Below are positions 1 through 5,513 of a DNA stretch of 7,579 nt, piece after piece. The position numbers were made by a program, and so were the translations under genes. The DNA is from an uncultured Eubacteriales bacterium (lineage in GTDB: Bacteria; Bacillota_A; Clostridia; Christensenellales; Aristaeellaceae), in contig CACYNZ010000184.1 of the NCBI GenBank assembly GCA_902775835.1, positions 1 through 7,579 on the forward strand. The letters run 5' to 3'. The notes below the pieces were generated by a model that was not told the DNA's origin, did no database searches, and worked only from the letters and a program-made list of their open reading frames with translations. Each line of letters starts with the position of its first letter. Position 1 is the stretch's first letter.

Positions 1-364
1 CAGTCATGCATTTTCTGCTTCATGATGGAGTTTGCTCCATACTCCGTGACGCTGTTCTGCTTTGAATGTGTAAGTGCTTCTCGGTAGACGGAATTTGTGC
101 AGGAGACGAGCAGGCTTTTCCAAGTTACTTTTATTGACATTGGGTTCGCAGCGGAAACAGATGTCTTCCCGGCAACCTGAATGAGCTGCGGGGAATCTGT
201 GCAGGACAGATCACATGAAACTCTACACGGATCACTGATGCTGCCGTGGTTCCACCATAACCGGAAATCTGCGGTGTTCCGGGAAGTAAAAGGAGTAGTA
301 TAATAAAGACGGAGACCGTGAATATGAGACTGAACGCAGGTATGCATCAGGGAAAGAGTGCAGC
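1..364. other. Intergenic/leader region without a convincing gene
   Basis: No forward frame gives a supported coding region here. A perfect small hairpin lies at 25-40 (ATGGAG, loop TTTG, CTCCAT) with no T-tract after it. A second inverted repeat, CCGGAA (261-266) and TTCCGG (277-282), sits just before a perfect TATAAT (299-304). On the minus strand one frame stays open from 210 down to a stop at 4-6 without a usable ATG. It may be a remnant and is discussed in the findings. A 14-codon reading frame at 324-368 overlaps the peptidase start. By eye the region is less GC-rich than the gene that follows. Confidence 0.5.
299..304 (+). promoter_or_regulatory. Candidate -10 element for the S15 peptidase gene
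   Basis: TATAAT at 299-304 is a perfect -10 hexamer, 63 bp before the peptidase ATG. Transcription would start near 311. No good -35 is seen at 16-18 bp spacing: the candidates there read TTCCGG or GTTCCG. The promoter is therefore weak or activator-dependent, or it is a chance match. The inverted repeat 261-282 overlaps the expected -35 position and could be an operator. Confidence 0.35.
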
Positions 365-367
365 TTG

Positions 368-2485
368 ATGAAAAGCTTTATTCGATGGTTCCTGGCATGG
401 CTGGTGTGCTGGATGATGCCCCTGTATGCCGGAGCGGAAACGGCCGGCCCGGTGATCCAGGATGGGGCAGCGCAGCCTTTTATCGCGTATACCAGTGCGC
501 AGGATCCGGAATACACGAATGAAGGCAGTGAAATTCTCCGCTTTGTGGTGTATGTGGAGACCGATTATGATACCGACCTGGACGGCCGACCGGACCTGAT
601 CAAGACCATGGTGCAGCTGCCCCGGGCTGCCGCGGAGGGCGCCTATGCCGCACCGGTCATCTATGAGGCCAGGCCCTATATTGCCGGCATGTACGGCTAC
701 AGCCCGGAGCTTCCCCCGGTAGGCGTTTCCGATTTCGACGAATCCGGGATGCGCACGCAGCCGGACAAGCGCACACCGGCGGGCAGCATGACGGCGCTGG
801 AGGCGGCGGCACAGGCGGATCCCGGGGACTGGTACTACACCATTGATACCGATCCCTTTGCCCAGCAGTACCTCGGCAACTTCACCACCTATGATGAATT
901 CCTGGTGCGCGGGTTTGCCGTGGTCCAGTCAGCGGGTCTGGGCACATGGGGTTCGGAGGGCGTGGAATGCTGCGCCAGCGAAATGGAAGTGGAGGCCTTC
1001 CGGTGTGTCATTGACTGGCTGTGCGGGAGACGGAATGCGTATTCGGACCGGGAAAGCAATATCCTCGTGCCGGCAGACTGGTGCAATGGACGCGTGGGCA
1101 TGACCGGCCGGTCCTATGCCGGTGCTCTGGCCTATGAAGTGGCCTGCACCTGCGTGGAGGGGCTTGTCACAGTGGTGCCGGTGGCCGGCATTGCCAGCTG
1201 GTATGATTACGCCAATGCCCAGGGCATGCCCTCCGGTCTGCTCAGCACCTATGACTCCATTGCGGACCTGGCGGCGCTGTGCGCAAGCCGGTTCTTTGCG
1301 CCGGTGGATGAAAGCCTTCTGCACCGGTACGAAATGTATCTTGCAAGGATCCGGGACGAGCAGATCAGGCTGGCAGGGGATTACGGACCGTTCTGGGCGG
1401 AGCGCGATTATTCCGGAAAGCGCGTGAACTGCTCTGCCCTGATAGTGCACGGGCTCAATGACAAAACCGTGTTCCCCAGACAGTTCGACCTGATGCGAAA
1501 GGCTTTTCTGCGCTCGGGATGTGAGGTAAAGGTGCTGCTGCATCAGAACGGGCATGTAACGCCGGCCAATGAGCAGACGAAGACGGATATCCTGATCGGG
1601 GACCATACCTATACAGAGCTCCTGATCCGGTGGTTCACCCGTGAACTTATGGGTGTGGAGAACGAGACCTCATCTCTTCCGGCTTTCACCGTGCAGAGCA
1701 ATCTGGACGGCAGGTTCTATGGCCTGGACGAATGGAACGGCATCGAACTGCTCCGGCTTTCCCCGGAGGACGCCGGGGAATACACGGTTTCTGCCGAAAA
1801 CGCGCTGTTTTCCAATGACGCGCTTGTGCGTGAAACGCTTGACGGCCGAAACGGCAGCGATCATCTCGTCTGGCGCATGAATGTACAGGAAGACTTGACG
1901 GTATGCGGAAATGTGCAGGTGCATGTCCGGGCCAGAACCCATGACAAGGACAGGCCGCACCTGATGATGGGCGCTGTGCTGGTGGATGCGGCGGACGAGC
2001 CGTTTGCCTGCTATGACACCGGCGCCATCGGCGTGCTGGAGCAGCGCGTGATTGCGGAGCATGGCGTGGACCGCGGCCCGGGCGTGGAAGCCTATGACCT
2101 GGTGGAGTGGCAGCCGGTGCAGCGCAGCCGTCACGTGGTGGCCTTCGGCACCATGGACCTTAACAACCCCGAATCCGGCATGGACCCGGAATCCGCTTCC
2201 CGCCGTGAGCCTGCCCTGGAAAAGGATACCTGGCATGACTATACCCTGTATCTCCAGCCCAGCGTCTATACGATGCGCGCAGGGCACCATCTGGAAGTGT
2301 ACATCGTTCCCTTCTGCGGGTTTTCGGATGACGCGGCGTTCTATGATGTCACGCCTGCGGAGGAGATCCGTGCCATGGGCATGGACCCGGACACCCTGGT
2401 GCCCGTGACGCGGGATTACAGCTTTACCGTGGACTGTGCGCAGAGCTTTGCGGACATTCCGCTTGAGCGCGGGAAAGCGCAGTGA
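368..2485 (+). CDS. Secreted Xaa-Pro dipeptidyl-peptidase-like S15 hydrolase
   Basis: Serine hydrolase of the S15/CocE alpha/beta family. The best guess is a PepX-type enzyme that removes N-terminal X-Pro dipeptides from peptides. The catalytic triad is visible: Ser249 in GMTGRSYAG, Asp365 in HGLNDKTV and His396 in LLHQNGH. The HGLND motif and the stretch around residues 168-198 (LGNFTTYDEF, then GLGTWGSEG) resemble PepX more than generic CocE esterases. Residues from about 420 to the end fit the beta-sandwich PepX C-terminal domain. The N-terminus is a signal peptide (K2, R6, hydrophobic 7-20, likely cleavage after AGA at 21-23), so the enzyme should be exported. ATG 368 is chosen: GGAAAGAG at 351-358 is a modest ribosome binding site 9 nt upstream. 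A TTG lies one codon earlier. The product is 705 residues, and a strong terminator follows at 2504. Substrate specificity (X-Pro peptidase versus ester or acylamide hydrolase) cannot be fixed from sequence alone. Confidence 0.9.
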   Translation: MKSFIRWFLAWLVCWMMPLYAGAETAGPVIQDGAAQPFIAYTSAQDPEYTNEGSEILRFVVYVETDYDTDLDGRPDLIKTMVQLPRAAAEGAYAAPVIYEARPYIAGMYGYSPELPPVGVSDFDESGMRTQPDKRTPAGSMTALEAAAQADPGDWYYTIDTDPFAQQYLGNFTTYDEFLVRGFAVVQSAGLGTWGSEGVECCASEMEVEAFRCVIDWLCGRRNAYSDRESNILVPADWCNGRVGMTGRSYAGALAYEVACTCVEGLVTVVPVAGIASWYDYANAQGMPSGLLSTYDSIADLAALCASRFFAPVDESLLHRYEMYLARIRDEQIRLAGDYGPFWAERDYSGKRVNCSALIVHGLNDKTVFPRQFDLMRKAFLRSGCEVKVLLHQNGHVTPANEQTKTDILIGDHTYTELLIRWFTRELMGVENETSSLPAFTVQSNLDGRFYGLDEWNGIELLRLSPEDAGEYTVSAENALFSNDALVRETLDGRNGSDHLVWRMNVQEDLTVCGNVQVHVRARTHDKDRPHLMMGAVLVDAADEPFACYDTGAIGVLEQRVIAEHGVDRGPGVEAYDLVEWQPVQRSRHVVAFGTMDLNNPESGMDPESASRREPALEKDTWHDYTLYLQPSVYTMRAGHHLEVYIVPFCGFSDDAAFYDVTPAEEIRAMGMDPDTLVPVTRDYSFTVDCAQSFADIPLERGKAQ

Positions 2486-2503
2486 CAGGACAGGGGGATA
2501 CGG

Positions 2504-2533
2504 AAAAGCGGCATCCGGGTGGACGCCGCTTTT
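2504..2533. terminator. Bidirectional intrinsic terminator between convergent units
   Basis: AAAAGCGGC (2504-2512) pairs perfectly with GCCGCTTTT (2525-2533). Inside, TCC (2514-2516) pairs with GGA (2521-2523) around a GGGT loop, with one A/C mismatch between the two helices. The A-run on the left and T-run on the right make it work on both strands. It can end the plus-strand peptidase transcript (stop at 2485) and the minus-strand LytTR operon (stop at 2567). Confidence 0.9.
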
Positions 2534-2566
2534 CTGGCTTTCAGGGATGACAGGGAATCGACCGGC

Positions 2567-3133
2567 TCAGCTTTCGGATGCGGCAGCTTCCCGCCGAAGC
2601 TCTGAGCGCAGGCACAGGGCAAAGACGATAAAGAGGACCAGCATGGTTCCGGCAAGCACGGCGGGGGAGCAGGTAAGCCCCACGGCAAAGGCCGCGAAAG
2701 TGAGCAGGAAGGAAAACCGGAGATATGCGTCGGAAAGATACAGCCAGGCATAGGGCAGAAGATGCGCGCCCGTGATGACGGCATAGATCATCAGCATCCG
2801 TTCCGGGTGCGCGCGGAACGCCCACATGGTCAGAGGCAGATACAGCATCTGGTTCATGGAAAAGGCAATGCCGGGCTTGGAAAGCGGGTTGCTTTTGTCA
2901 AAGAAATTGACATGCAGGAGCTTTGAGATGCCCACGGCCAGCAGGAACAGCGGGGCCGAGCAGATAAAGGTCAGGATGTTCCGGGTATCGAGTGAAATCG
3001 GCAGCAGGTGAATCACCAGGACCAGCGCCCAGACAATGACGGCGGCGAGGATGAAGTGCAGGCCCTTTTTCTGGCTGCGTGCCATATCCCTGCGCAGGCC
3101 GAGAAGGATTTCCGTATGTTCAGTCATGGTCAT
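2567..3133 (-). CDS. Polytopic membrane protein, probably DUF7010-like
   Basis: A 188-residue integral membrane protein of unknown function. A short basic N-terminus with QKKGLHF (21-27) is followed by about five or six hydrophobic segments (roughly 26-46, 52-70, 94-106, 112-131, 138-156, 158-176). The loop motif FFDKSNPLSKPG (77-88) and the segment YAVITGAHLLPYAW (117-130) resemble what I recall of the DUF7010 family. That assignment is from memory and unverified. The start at 3133 is chosen over ATG 3127 because AAAGGAG (3144-3150 on the minus strand) lies 10 nt upstream. The start overlaps the end of the preceding gene by 14 nt, so it is translationally linked and is the last gene of the LytTR operon. 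No catalytic motif is seen. A membrane sensor or a partner of the LytTR/DUF3021 pair is an inference from position only. Confidence 0.8.
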   Translation of the reverse strand: MTMTEHTEILLGLRRDMARSQKKGLHFILAAVIVWALVLVIHLLPISLDTRNILTFICSAPLFLLAVGISKLLHVNFFDKSNPLSKPGIAFSMNQMLYLPLTMWAFRAHPERMLMIYAVITGAHLLPYAWLYLSDAYLRFSFLLTFAAFAVGLTCSPAVLAGTMLVLFIVFALCLRSELRREAAASES

Positions 3134-3596
3134 GATTTTCCGTCTCCTTTCGCATCTGATAGCGTTTCAGACGCTCGGTGTATTCGCGGCCTTTCCGCTC
3201 GCAGACAGTCCTGTCAATGAAAAGGCAAAGAAGATAGAGCACAAGGGCAATCAACAGGAACGCGAGCAGCATGGGCAGCGTGGTTTCGCTATCATGGAAC
3301 ACTTCAAGCCGGTACAGCGCCAGCAGCTCATAGGGCACAAACAGGCAGAAGAAACCGGTCAGCCGGTGGAAGAACCGCATTTTCCGGAAGGGAAACGGGG
3401 AGAACCACAGGCAGAAAAGCACGGTGCCGCCGCATACGAACAGCAGAAGCAGCAGCAGACGGTCCACGGACATATACGGGATCTGCCGGATGCGGCACAG
3501 TATCAGGGCAAGCAGCGCAAGCCAGGTAAAGCAGAAGCAGATCCCGTTGCGCAGCCAGGTCAGACAGCGGAGCAAGTCCTGTTTTCTCTGTTTCAT
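3120..3596 (-). CDS. DUF3021-like four-TM membrane protein
   Basis: A 158-residue membrane protein with four predicted helices (about 17-35, 46-65, 78-96, 107-127) and a charged cytoplasmic tail (131-158, rich in Arg, Lys and Glu). Size, topology and position directly after a LytTR gene fit the DUF3021 family, which commonly pairs with LytTR regulators. In streptococcal LytTR regulatory systems such as HdrRM and BrsRM, a membrane protein restrains the DNA-binding partner, so a similar inhibitory or sensory role is inferred here. The start codon overlaps the LytTR stop as ATGA (3593-3596), a classic translational coupling. A GAGGAGGG ribosome binding site (3600-3607) lies inside the end of the LytTR gene. 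The 3' end overlaps the next gene by 14 nt. Family membership rests on architecture and context, since the sequence itself is very hydrophobic and not diagnostic. Confidence 0.8.
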   Translation of the reverse strand: MKQRKQDLLRCLTWLRNGICFCFTWLALLALILCRIRQIPYMSVDRLLLLLLFVCGGTVLFCLWFSPFPFRKMRFFHRLTGFFCLFVPYELLALYRLEVFHDSETTLPMLLAFLLIALVLYLLCLFIDRTVCERKGREYTERLKRYQMRKETENHDHD

Positions 3597-4036
3597 AGGC
3601 CCTCCTCTTGGTCCAGCACCTGGCGCAGCCGGCTCACGTAGGAGCGCGATATGACCAGATGCTCGCCGTTTGTCATGGTGGCAAGAATGGTACGGTTGAT
3701 CTCGGGCCGCAGGGAGCGGATCTTCTGAAGATTGACGACCACGGATTTTGAGATCCGCAGGAAGCCGCGGGATTCCAGCGACTCTTCCAGTTCATACAGC
3801 CGCAGCCGGATTTCCATGACCGCCCGCTCCGTGTACAGGAATGTGCGGTCATCCACGCTCTCGAAATACAGGATATCGGCTGCCTCGACAAATATGGTTT
3901 CCCCGTCCGAGCGGGCAGTCAGCCTGTGCCCGAACAGTTCGATGTGATCCCGGAGCCTCAGGACTTCTGCATCCTTTGTCCTGCACAGAATGATGACGCC
4001 GGGCTCCGCGGCATGTTCCTGAATGATGATGTTCAT
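3593..4036 (-). CDS. LytTR-domain DNA-binding transcriptional regulator
   Basis: A 147-residue regulator with a LytTR DNA-binding domain over roughly residues 38-143. Diagnostic stretches are DILYFESVDDRTFLYT (54-69), RGFLRISKSVVVN (90-102), the core INRTILATMTNGEHLVISR (113-131) and YVSRLR (133-138). There is no receiver domain. The N-terminal ~37 residues (EHAAEPGVIILC) are too short for one, so it is not a phosphorelay response regulator but a stand-alone LytTR protein like those in LytTR regulatory systems. LytTR proteins usually bind direct repeats upstream of their own promoter and activate their own operon. The start at ATG 4036-4034 is backed by GGAGG (4043-4047) 6 nt upstream. It is the first gene of a three-gene operon, with an ATGA overlap to the DUF3021-like gene. 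Confidence 0.93.
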   Translation of the reverse strand: MNIIIQEHAAEPGVIILCRTKDAEVLRLRDHIELFGHRLTARSDGETIFVEAADILYFESVDDRTFLYTERAVMEIRLRLYELEESLESRGFLRISKSVVVNLQKIRSLRPEINRTILATMTNGEHLVISRSYVSRLRQVLDQEEGL

Positions 4037-4053
4037 CGTGCACCTCCGATGTC

Positions 4054-4082
4054 ATTATATGGACAGAATGGGACAGGTACAA
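4054..4082 (-). promoter_or_regulatory. Sigma-A-type promoter of the LytTR operon
   Basis: Read on the minus strand, TTGTAC (4082-4077) and a perfect TATAAT (4059-4054) are separated by exactly 17 bp. Transcription would start near 4047, leaving a leader of only about 11 nt whose first bases are the GGAGG ribosome binding site. The spacer holds two direct repeats, GGACAG on the plus strand at 4061-4066 and 4071-4076, exactly 10 bp apart. These could bind a regulator. Confidence 0.65.
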
Positions 4083-4089
4083 GAAAATT

Positions 4090-4126
4090 CCGGCAAGCGG
4101 TACATGTACGGGGGGTAAGCTGCCGG
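4090..4126. repeat. Inverted repeats in the divergent intergenic region
   Basis: CCGGCA (4090-4095) and TGCCGG (4121-4126) form an inverted repeat with a 25-bp centre. That centre contains a perfect 10-bp palindrome, GTACATGTAC (4100-4109). A further GTAC lies at 4077-4080 within the LytTR -35. The symmetry suggests one or more operator sites shared by the divergent genes, but no known operator consensus is recognised and a transcribed hairpin is also possible. Confidence 0.35.
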
Positions 4127-4177
4127 ACACGGCGGATCAGGAAGACTGAGGGCCGCTGGAGGAAAGGAGACACGCGC

Positions 4178-4609
4178 ATGGAATACCTGGACATGGAACT
4201 GAAAGACCTGCAGCCCTCCCAGTTCTGGATTTCCGAACGAAAACTGCGGGATGTGGAAGCCTGGCTGAATCCCGAAGACCTCTCGGGCTTTGAGCCGATC
4301 CCCGTCAAATGCCTGGACGGCAGGCAGGTCATGACGGACGGGCATACCCGGGCCGTGGCCGCGCTGCGCGCAGGCCTCAGGAAGGTTCCCCTGGTCCGGG
4401 AAATGGATGACCTGGACTGGGATATGTACCGCGCCTGCGTGGATGCCTGTCTTGAGCGGAACATAGATTCGCCGGCAGCACTTCTGGACCGGGTTCTCAG
4501 CGCGGAAGCGTACCGGGAGAAGTGGGACCGCTGGTGCGACGACATGCAGGCGGAGATCACGGAGCGCAGGAAGCGGAATGAAGACAGAGGTAAAGCCCAT
4601 GAACGCTGA
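4178..4609 (+). CDS. Small stand-alone ParB/Srx-like domain protein
   Basis: A 143-residue soluble protein. The first ~75 residues look like a ParB N-terminal/sulfiredoxin-like fold: a leading strand-turn (LKDLQPSQFWIS, 8-19), a helix (ERKLRDVEAWL, 20-30), a strand (FEPIPVKCLDG, 38-48), the hallmark-like motif MTDGHTRAVAAL (52-63) and KVPLVRE (69-75). DGHTR occupies the place of the nucleotide-binding GEHR/DGHHR motif of this superfamily. The rest is helical and charged, with no helix-turn-helix recognised, so plasmid or chromosome partitioning is not implied. I recall related domains fused to GNAT acetyltransferases, but none is fused here. The ATG at 4178 is chosen because AAAGGAG (4163-4169) precedes it by 8 nt. 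The open frame extends upstream to 3926 but has no comparable site there. A 25-nt gap to the next gene suggests co-transcription. The molecular role is unknown. Confidence 0.8.
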   Translation: MEYLDMELKDLQPSQFWISERKLRDVEAWLNPEDLSGFEPIPVKCLDGRQVMTDGHTRAVAALRAGLRKVPLVREMDDLDWDMYRACVDACLERNIDSPAALLDRVLSAEAYREKWDRWCDDMQAEITERRKRNEDRGKAHER

Positions 4610-4634
4610 AGGGCGTGGATAAGGAGGCGGTCCC

Positions 4635-4958
4635 ATGAGAAAAATACTGGCAGCGGCGGTGCTTGCGATCTTGCTGATCAGCTTCAGCGGGCGGGACAAT
4701 CTGCCCCGCCTGTATGCGGACGCGGCGGCGGTCACATCGGGTGTGGAAGGCGAAAAGCTGGAAAAATGCCTGGAGCTCATGAATGTCATGGCGGGCGCGG
4801 AGGTGCTGACAGAGCTGTCCGTGCGAAATGGCAGACCGCAGTATCTTCTGCTGGCCAGAAAGACCCCGTATCTGCGGCTTGCCCCGCAGTTCCCTACCTA
4901 TGCCTGGCTGGGGGAGATCGCGGGGAACGAAGCCAACCATGTCATATACACGCCGTGA
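4635..4958 (+). CDS. Short secreted protein resembling the C-terminal part of a solute-binding/thiaminase-like protein
   Basis: A 107-residue product with a clear signal sequence (RK at 2-3, hydrophobic 4-18) ending at ISFSGRDN where a lipoprotein Cys might be expected. The remainder (ADAAAVTSGVEGEKLEKCLE at 28-47, then PQYLLLARKTPYLRLAPQFP at 68-87, then NEANHVIYTP at 98-107) reads like the last third of an extracellular substrate-binding-fold protein. My closest recollection is thiamine pyridinylase (thiaminase I)-like proteins, but this is unverified. Such proteins are usually 350-450 residues, so the whole N-terminal lobe and any catalytic residue in it would be missing. A strong GGAGG (4623-4627) lies 7 nt before the ATG, so it may still be translated. 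It follows the ParB-like gene by 25 nt and is closed by a terminator at 4989. It could be a decayed gene with an internal deletion or a small binding protein in its own right. Confidence 0.6.
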   Translation: MRKILAAAVLAILLISFSGRDNLPRLYADAAAVTSGVEGEKLEKCLELMNVMAGAEVLTELSVRNGRPQYLLLARKTPYLRLAPQFPTYAWLGEIAGNEANHVIYTP

Positions 4959-4972
4959 TTTACGCGGAAACA

Positions 4973-4989
4973 TGACATGCCGGATGTCA
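4973..4989 (+). repeat. Small hairpin before the terminator
   Basis: TGACAT (4973-4978) and ATGTCA (4984-4989) form a perfect 6-bp stem with a GCCGG loop directly adjoining the intrinsic terminator. It has no T-tract of its own and may only stabilise the 3' end. Confidence 0.35.
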
Positions 4990-5019
4990 GGGCACTGCGC
5001 AGCTGCGTGCCCTTTTTCT
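4989..5019 (+). terminator. Intrinsic terminator after the short secreted protein gene
   Basis: GGGCAC (4990-4995) pairs with GTGCCC (5007-5012). The 11-nt loop contains the palindrome GCAGCTGC, and TTTTTCT follows. An A at 4989 can pair with the first T. It separates the ParB-like/secreted protein unit from the GntR-ABC operon. Confidence 0.8.
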
Positions 5020-5074
5020 CTGCCTTTTTTGCCGGAAGCGGCGGGACCGGACAGGTTCATGAGAATTTTGCAAT

Positions 5075-5123
5075 AAACAGTATAAAACAGTTGACAACAG
5101 TTCTATACTGTTATACACTGTTT
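5075..5123 (+). promoter_or_regulatory. GntR-ABC operon promoter embedded in a phased operator array
   Basis: The -35 is a perfect TTGACA (5091-5096). The -10 is either extended TGTTATACA (TG at 5109-5110, hexamer 5112-5117, 15-bp spacer) or TACACT (5114-5119, 17-bp spacer). Five half-sites overlap it: ACAGT at 5077, 5087 and 5097, and its reverse complement ACTGT at 5107 and 5117, all exactly 10 bp apart. The middle pair gives ACAGT-N5-ACTGT. The outer pair AAACAGT (5085-5091) and ACTGTTT (5117-5123) shares the same centre at 5104. AACAGTATA (5076-5084) with TATACTGTT (5104-5112) forms a second perfect 9-bp inverted repeat. Binding by the downstream GntR protein would block RNA polymerase, so autorepression is inferred. 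Confidence 0.75.
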
Positions 5124-5138
5124 ACGGAGGCTGACGAT

Positions 5139-5513
5139 ATGCATATCATTCTGAACAATTCCTCAATCGTGCCGATCTACGAACAGCTTGTGGAACAGAT
5201 CAAGGGTCAGATCATAAGCGGGGCGCTCAGGGAAAACGAAGTCCTCCCATCGGTCAGGGTGCTTTCCGGCGAGCTGCGCATCAGCGCGCTTACGGTGAAA
5301 AAGGCGTATGACCGTCTGGAAGAGGAAGGCTTTGTGGTAACAGTGCACGGGAAAGGCACCTACGTGGCGGCCACGGATCAGCAGCTGGCCATGGAAGCCC
5401 GGAAAAAGAGCGTGGAGGATGACTTCGCCCAGGCTGTCCGGAAGGCGAGGGCGGTCGGCATGACCGCGGAGGATATTCTTGAAATTGTAAGGATCATACT
5501 GGAGGAATACTGA
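5139..5513 (+). CDS. YtrA-type GntR family transcriptional regulator
   Basis: A 124-residue repressor of the short YtrA subfamily. An N-terminal winged helix-turn-helix spans about residues 10-78: PIYEQLVEQIKGQIISGAL (12-30), LPSVRVLSGELRIS (36-49), TVKKAYDRLEEEGFV (52-66) and a wing VHGKGTYV (69-76). It is followed by a short helical tail (80-124), too small for a metabolite-binding FadR/HutC domain and typical of YtrA-like dimerisation tails. These proteins usually repress an adjacent ABC transporter operon and respond to cell-envelope stress or antibiotics. ATG 5139 is chosen because CGGAGG (5125-5130) is 8 nt upstream and the promoter lies just before it. The open frame reaches back to 4977, but only through the promoter and terminator. 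Its TGA overlaps the ATPase ATG by one base (TGATG, 5511-5515). Confidence 0.93.
   Translation: MHIILNNSSIVPIYEQLVEQIKGQIISGALRENEVLPSVRVLSGELRISALTVKKAYDRLEEEGFVVTVHGKGTYVAATDQQLAMEARKKSVEDDFAQAVRKARAVGMTAEDILEIVRIILEEY

Noticed and set aside
134..139. Perfect TTGACA as a -35 element
   Set aside because: No -10-like hexamer lies 16-18 bp downstream; the sequence there reads around AACAGATG.
232..516. Minus-strand 94-codon frame across the peptidase start
   Set aside because: It covers the candidate promoter and signal peptide of the peptidase, shows no family resemblance, and its composition looks random.
929..2290. Long minus-strand open frames (929-1606 and 1670-2290) opposite the S15 peptidase
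   Set aside because: They lie wholly antisense to a gene with a complete catalytic triad, have no ribosome site or recognisable domain, and are rich in Arg, His and Ala as expected of shadows in GC-rich DNA.
3036..3641. Plus-strand 201-codon frame opposite the two membrane proteins
   Set aside because: Gln/Lys/Arg-rich shadow of hydrophobic coding sequence. The minus-strand genes have strong ribosome sites, coupled starts and coherent transmembrane patterns.
3926..4177. N-terminal extension of the ParB-like protein
   Set aside because: It would overlap the LytTR gene and its promoter and has no ribosome site, whereas AAAGGAG is ideally placed for ATG 4178.
4033..5060. Minus-strand frames (4033-4560, 4055-4789, 4557-5060)
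   Set aside because: They are antisense to two genes with good ribosome sites, cross a terminator or promoter, and lack recognisable domains.
5071..5123. Regular repeats read as a CRISPR-like or tandem array
   Set aside because: Units are 5-6 bp at 10-bp spacing and change orientation midway. This is operator geometry, not repeat-spacer geometry.
4977..5138. N-terminal extension of the GntR protein
   Set aside because: It would be translated through the terminator and the promoter/operator array. ATG 5139 has CGGAGG at ideal spacing and matches the family's N-terminus.
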